From: Rugalucina vietnamica
Lineage: Eukaryota; Mollusca; Bivalvia; Lucinida; Lucinidae
Assembly (NCBI GenBank): GCA_964017185.1
Contig: OZ024883.1
Location: forward strand, 39,114,395-39,178,394
Reading direction: 5' to 3'
Length of the DNA: 64,000 bases
Each line of letters begins with the position of its first letter. The first letter of the stretch is position 1. Positions 59,518 to 64,000 of this stretch are shown piece by piece. Made by a program: the position numbers and the translations under genes. The notes under the pieces are model-generated. The model saw nothing but the letters and a program-made list of their open reading frames with translations, had not been told where the DNA came from and ran no database searches.

Positions 59518-59642
59518 ATTGACCATTGCTCGGGATATCGAAGCACTGGGATGTCCACTGTTGGGATATAACCGGACAATGGCCATCGCTGTTTACCGAG
59601 ACTTTAAGCAACAACGTGAACAAACAAAAATTACGAAAATAC

Positions 59643-59862
59643 GCCCATGCAATATACAGAAAATCTAAAATTTCATTTCTAGAATTTTTCTGATATTTTT
59701 CTTATTTTTGCTCAAAACATAGATCGTGGGTACACGTTAGAACTGCCTTGCCGAGCAAAAATAAGAAAAATAGGTATAGTTCTACCCCTGCATACCCCAG
59801 TTTTACTATATACAAAAGTGGGGTTTAAGGGGGTATACATTATACGGACGTTTTCCTGATGA
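59643..59862. mobile_element. TGCAATATACAG palindromic MITE
   Basis: GCCCATGCAATATACAG, ACATAGATCGTGGGTACAC, ending GGGGTATACATTATACGG. The inverse arm is partly deleted. Confidence 0.55.
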
Positions 59863-61043
59863 ATTCGGTAAACCGAAGCGTTTGGCAAGGTTCACTTTGA
59901 TGACTATTGATGATGAATAAAATGTAGATCTAACAAAGAATATTATCTTAACATGATATGAATTTTAATAGACTATAAGCAAAACGGGTCATTTAAATTT
60001 TATGGCACACAACGGGGTTTCAATATTGATCAGAGCATGTCAATCAAACAGAAATATTGACAGCCAGTTGACGCTCATCAAGCAAAGTACTTTAGCACAA
60101 ACGTGCACGTCAATAGATATATCAATTCTTGCTTTTAACTCTTATCAGCAAACCGCATCGTCCGTGGTTATAGAGGAAGCTTAGGACGGGCAGCCAGTGT
60201 CTTTTGTGTTGTCATATGAAATGGCTTACACAACCCGCGCCATTCTACAAAAAGAGCGAAACTGCTGCTCAATACATCTTTACAAGTTGGCTTCTTTAAA
60301 AAGAAACCAATGAAAAGGTCAGCAGCCGTTTGTTATAAGACATATTCCCTTTTGCTCTAAATTTCAGTGTTGTTGATTCTCTGGTTCGTCATTAATTTCG
60401 ATTCTCATACATTTCAGTTTCGTTTCCTATACATGAATGTCGTTTCTTGTAATGAAGCTTGACCAGTGTGTGTATCTGTTGCTCAAGGCAATGACAAAAT
60501 TTTTTGATGTTATGGAATCAAAGCCGATACTAAAGGGAGCACGATTACAATCAATTGTAGAAAATCATTTTGCAGTGCAATCAATTTGTGACAGAATTCT
60601 GAATTTTGACCTGTGCCACACTACCAGAAACAGACCCATAGTGCGATGTGATGGACTAAAAGTCAGCCATATAGAGTTTCTGTAGTTTCTGTACCCCTCG
60701 TCAGGGTATATACGATGTAATCCTAGATGCGCTATGATAAGCAGTCACCACGACCGAGATTGCTTGCTAGATATTTACCGCTATTTGACGGGGAGTGTCA
60801 ACAATTGATAAATTAAATTGATTGTGGTGAACTGTCTAGTCCCTATAGACGGGTTCACTAGTTTTTAGTAAGCGCTTTATGTGACAAAACGCGTAATTGA
60901 GGGAGAGCAGTCGATCATGGGTACAATTTTCTTCATATTCAAAGTAAACACTGTGGAAAAGGTCCTGAGGGACCTTTTCCAATAATAGCACCATCTTGTC
61001 TCCTCTCCGTAGGGAGTACAACACCACCCTCGCTATTTGTTCA
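59863..61043. other. Intergenic, no supported gene
   Basis: An 82-codon frame at 60437-60685 has no recognised family and no clear splice or promoter context. Confidence 0.4.
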
Positions 61044-61259
61044 TTAACTCATTTAAGCCTGACTTCCCTTTTATGGGACATAGGCAAACAGAATAGCCCC
61101 AGATGTGACGCCACAGAACGCGGCGTCGAATCTGGGGCTAATCTGTTTGCTAAAACGAAAATCCATCGAAAAATGGGATAAAACCTAACGCCCCTAGAAT
61201 GAAAATGGACTCACCCAAATGATAATGATGGGAAAATCCATTCGTCAAATATGGGTTAA
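61044..61259. mobile_element. TTAAC-type hairpin MITE, copy
   Basis: It begins TTAACTCATTTAAGCC and ends ATGGGTTAA, with hairpin arms CAAACAGAATAGCCCCAGAT and its near inverse around GACGCC...GGCGTC. Confidence 0.65.
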
Positions 61260-61800
61260 ACTGTACAGAACATTGCGTGTCGGAGCTGATCCGACTTCCC
61301 AAACACGGCCCATTTGAACGATTGACAAAACACTGACATCATCGGGTGAAAAAGTCGGGTCTGGTACATTCCATTTACTGAAATCCATCTCAGATCAGCG
61401 GGCTGATCAATACGGAACACGTGTTAATTGATTATCAATAATTAAATCGGACGTAAAAATTGTGCTGGGCGCATTTATACTGTATGTAGTAGTATTTTTG
61501 TTTTGTTTTTCATTCAGGATTTGTTTTGAAATCTATATATTTGTTTTTAAATCTATCTTTGTTTGTTTAAAACAAAATAAAATACAAATTTAAAGAAAAT
61601 GCATTAAATAAGATATCTTAAGTTTTTAAGCACACGGACACGAAGCGTTTGTCCGTTTGGAACTGAATCTGTAAAGATTCGAGAAGAGGATTCTTATATT
61701 ATATACAGGCGCATACTAGTAGATCGGCAAGTGAGCCTTGCGGTGTCATGTCGATGTTCGCATACAAACATGGATGTCAAATGCAAAACAGCTGCAAAAT
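61260..61800. other. Intergenic, nothing recognised
   Basis: AT-rich; no supported feature. Confidence 0.4.
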
Positions 61801-61804
61801 AAGA

Positions 61805-62192
<388 letters not shown>

Positions 62193-62381
62193 AGTTTTCT
62201 CAAAATGCTTTTAGGGTATTCTGGGTGCACAGTTTGAGTTTTTTTACACGTTTTCAAGTTTAAAGTAACAAGTTTTACTGTGAAAATGGTTTTGAAAGAC
62301 CGTAAGCTACACTTAAGTGTTACTGGTTACTGTATCTGTATAAAACATCAACAAAATCTCAGAGATTGTTTTTCGTTTTAG

Positions 62382-62447
62382 ATGCTGCAGCAATGAAGAC
62401 AGGGATATTGTTACTGGTCGTTTCGACCTGTCTTGTCAGCGGCGAAG
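62382..62447 (+). CDS. First coding exon of a secreted or membrane protein (partial gene)
   Basis: The acceptor TTTTTCGTTTTAG is followed by 11 nt of leader and ATG at 62393. The open frame encodes MKTGILLLVVSTCLVSGE and then a split codon at donor GTAGGC (62448), phase 1. Basic residue, hydrophobic core and small residues before Gly-Glu make a typical signal peptide. An exon holding only the signal peptide, ending in phase 1, is a common layout for extracellular modular genes. No further exon was recognised in the remaining 1.5 kb, so the mature product is unknown. Confidence 0.6.
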
Positions 62448-62485
62448 GTAGGCTGATTATAGCCCCCCCCCCTGCTGTAACAAGC

Positions 62486-63093
62486 CTTAAGCCCCTATCT
62501 CACTGGAATGCGACACTGACTGGTGACTAGTTGGCGACTATTTCGCGACAAAGCTAAACGATATACACGCAACTTTCACGTCACATTCTCATTTAATCCA
62601 GGCATTTATGCGAGAATTTCGCATTTTGCATATTTGTCTCACGACTGTCGCGCGATGGTACACTCGTGAGAGTGTCTCACGACGTTATAATTACGAATGT
62701 CGCTTAAATTTATTTTGCTCGTAAGACAGTCGCACGAATGTCGCTTAAGTTTTTTCGCCCGTGCTGGATAGTCGCGAGTTGTTCACATGTTTTCTCAAGA
62801 CGGTCGTGCGACATTCGTGCGAGTTGTCGGAAATTTGAAGCATTGAAAATTCGCCAACTTTTCACGGCGACAGGTTCGCGAGTTTGCGAATATTTTGGCG
62901 AGTAAATTCGCAGAACATTTTTCAGCATGATTAAAACTTAAAATTTCTTCGCGAATGGTTGGCGACTAGTTAGCGACACATAAACATCCGCACGATTTGG
63001 TACGAATGAGTCCCTTTGGTGTACGACAGTTTCGCGACTTAGTTCGCAAAACAGTCACGTGCAGTTCGCATGCCAGTGAGATACAAGTTTAAG
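62486..63093. mobile_element. CTTAAGCCCCTATCTCACTGG TIR element in intron 1 of the second gene
   Basis: Left end CCCCTATCTCACTGGAATGC and right end GCATGCCAGTGAGATACAAG are inverse. The interior is rich in TCGCGA and GTCGC words. No transposase. It begins 38 bp after the donor of the signal-peptide exon. Confidence 0.65.
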
Positions 63094-64000
63094 GGCAGTT
63101 CATTATACAATTGTAAAATAATGACACGTTTTTATCTATATGATTTTATTTTTGAGACATAAAGTATGATGATTTGAAAGAAAAAAAAATGCGTTGAATT
63201 GTTGGACGGCGCGCGCTGGCTCGATCGTAAGCGAGTCACACACTGCGTAATGAAGCGGATCCGCGACCCAGAACAGTCTGTTTCTTAAAAATTGTGATAT
63301 TTCAACGACCACACTTCCGCTTCTTCTGATTCTAGTTGGATTCTAGTTGGAAAGGATCTCTACTGATAAGATGAGAAAAGTTCCTGAAAGCCTAAAATCG
63401 AGTTTGGTATATACGTATGTGAATTGTATAAAAACTGATTTGGCGTCAAAGACGAAAAGGTGGAGATAACTCGTGTGTTTTTTTTTTTTACCTATCAAAA
63501 TATTCACAATTTCTTTTTTTTTTTCATTTAGTAGAGTTGCTTATGTAATCCCGTGGCCACTTTTTGTTAATCAGGGTTTCTATATACCAAAATGTTCGGT
63601 TTGATGAGTAGATTTCAAAAATGTTTCCTGCCATTTTTTCTGTTGACTTTCAAGGTCAAGGTCAAAGGTCAAAGGTCACGGCTATTAAATATATAGGGCA
63701 TATGACTATATCTTAATTTATGACCGATCTTCCATGTGAATCTGCTGCAAACTGGAAAATATCGAAAGTAAATACATTTTAGCAATTGGCGAGTGCAATT
63801 TCCAAATGACCTTGACCCCTCTATTTGAAAGGTCAAGGTCATTTACCCAAAATTTGCCCCAAAAGAACGCAAAATACGCAAAATAACTGCGCGCGTGCTA
63901 CAATAGGCATGAGGGAGGTTGAATTCAAGACCTTTAATATGGTAGGTATTCTTGTAGGGTTCGATATATATGTAAGTTGCAGCGATCCACCAAATGAGTT
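63094..64000. other. Intronic or intergenic to window end
   Basis: A cluster of AGGTCA words (GGTCAAGGTCAAAGGTCAAA near 63652 and AAAGGTCAAGGTCATTTACC near 63829) suggests another array-bearing repeat fragment. No exon recognised. Confidence 0.4.

Noticed and set aside
60437-60685. 82-codon + strand frame as a gene
   Set aside because: No family resemblance, no splice or promoter signals and no supporting neighbour; could be chance.

Overview
This window looks like nuclear DNA of a marine bivalve mollusc. It is AT-rich and intron-heavy, with no operons or bacterial signals. It is packed with palindromic MITEs, tRNA-derived SINEs and long elements carrying internal tandem arrays of a kind I associate with clam genomes. 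The species cannot be fixed from the sequence.

One multi-exon gene dominates and runs on the + strand from about 11.8 to 43.5 kb. I built 14 coding exons by hand. All have AG/GT boundaries, all 13 junction phases agree, and together they give 2,229 nt (742 codons plus a stop). The product is a PIAS/SIZ-type SUMO E3 ligase. In order it has a C4HC3 PHD finger (exons 1-3), a Ser/Val/Gln repeat linker (exon 4), a PINIT-type domain (exons 5-10), a complete SP-RING (exons 11-12), and an acidic SUMO-interacting motif followed by an Asn/Arg/Tyr-rich tail (exon 14). A PHD finger in this position recalls plant SIZ1; the classical animal PIAS proteins I know have no PHD. Exon 4 lies in a recent tandem duplication of about 1.76 kb, and a third partial copy abuts a LINE 3' end.

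Layout: 0.5-5 kb holds a bivalve repeat, a tandem-array element and a LINE reverse-transcriptase relic. 5.5-6.5 kb is a non-autonomous hAT with an 8-bp target duplication. 7.1-7.2 kb may be a 5' untranslated exon. 7.5-8.7 kb has a Ty3-like gag relic and a Harbinger-like MITE. 10.0-11.3 kb is an inverted second copy of the 0.5-1.9 kb repeat. 11.8-43.5 kb is the ligase gene, whose introns hold most of the MITEs. 45.8-52.1 kb is array-bearing elements, one interrupted by a second hAT with a perfect 8-bp duplication. 53.1 kb has a Ty3 RT scrap. 57.2-59.3 kb is a foldback element with arms of about 520 bp, nested in a hairpin MITE. 61.9-62.2 kb is a long AT microsatellite. 62.39 kb is the first coding exon of a second + strand gene, encoding a signal peptide; the rest of that gene was not found before the window ends.

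No genuine tRNA, rRNA or CRISPR features were found. Repeat boundaries, and all statements about identity or divergence, were judged by eye.
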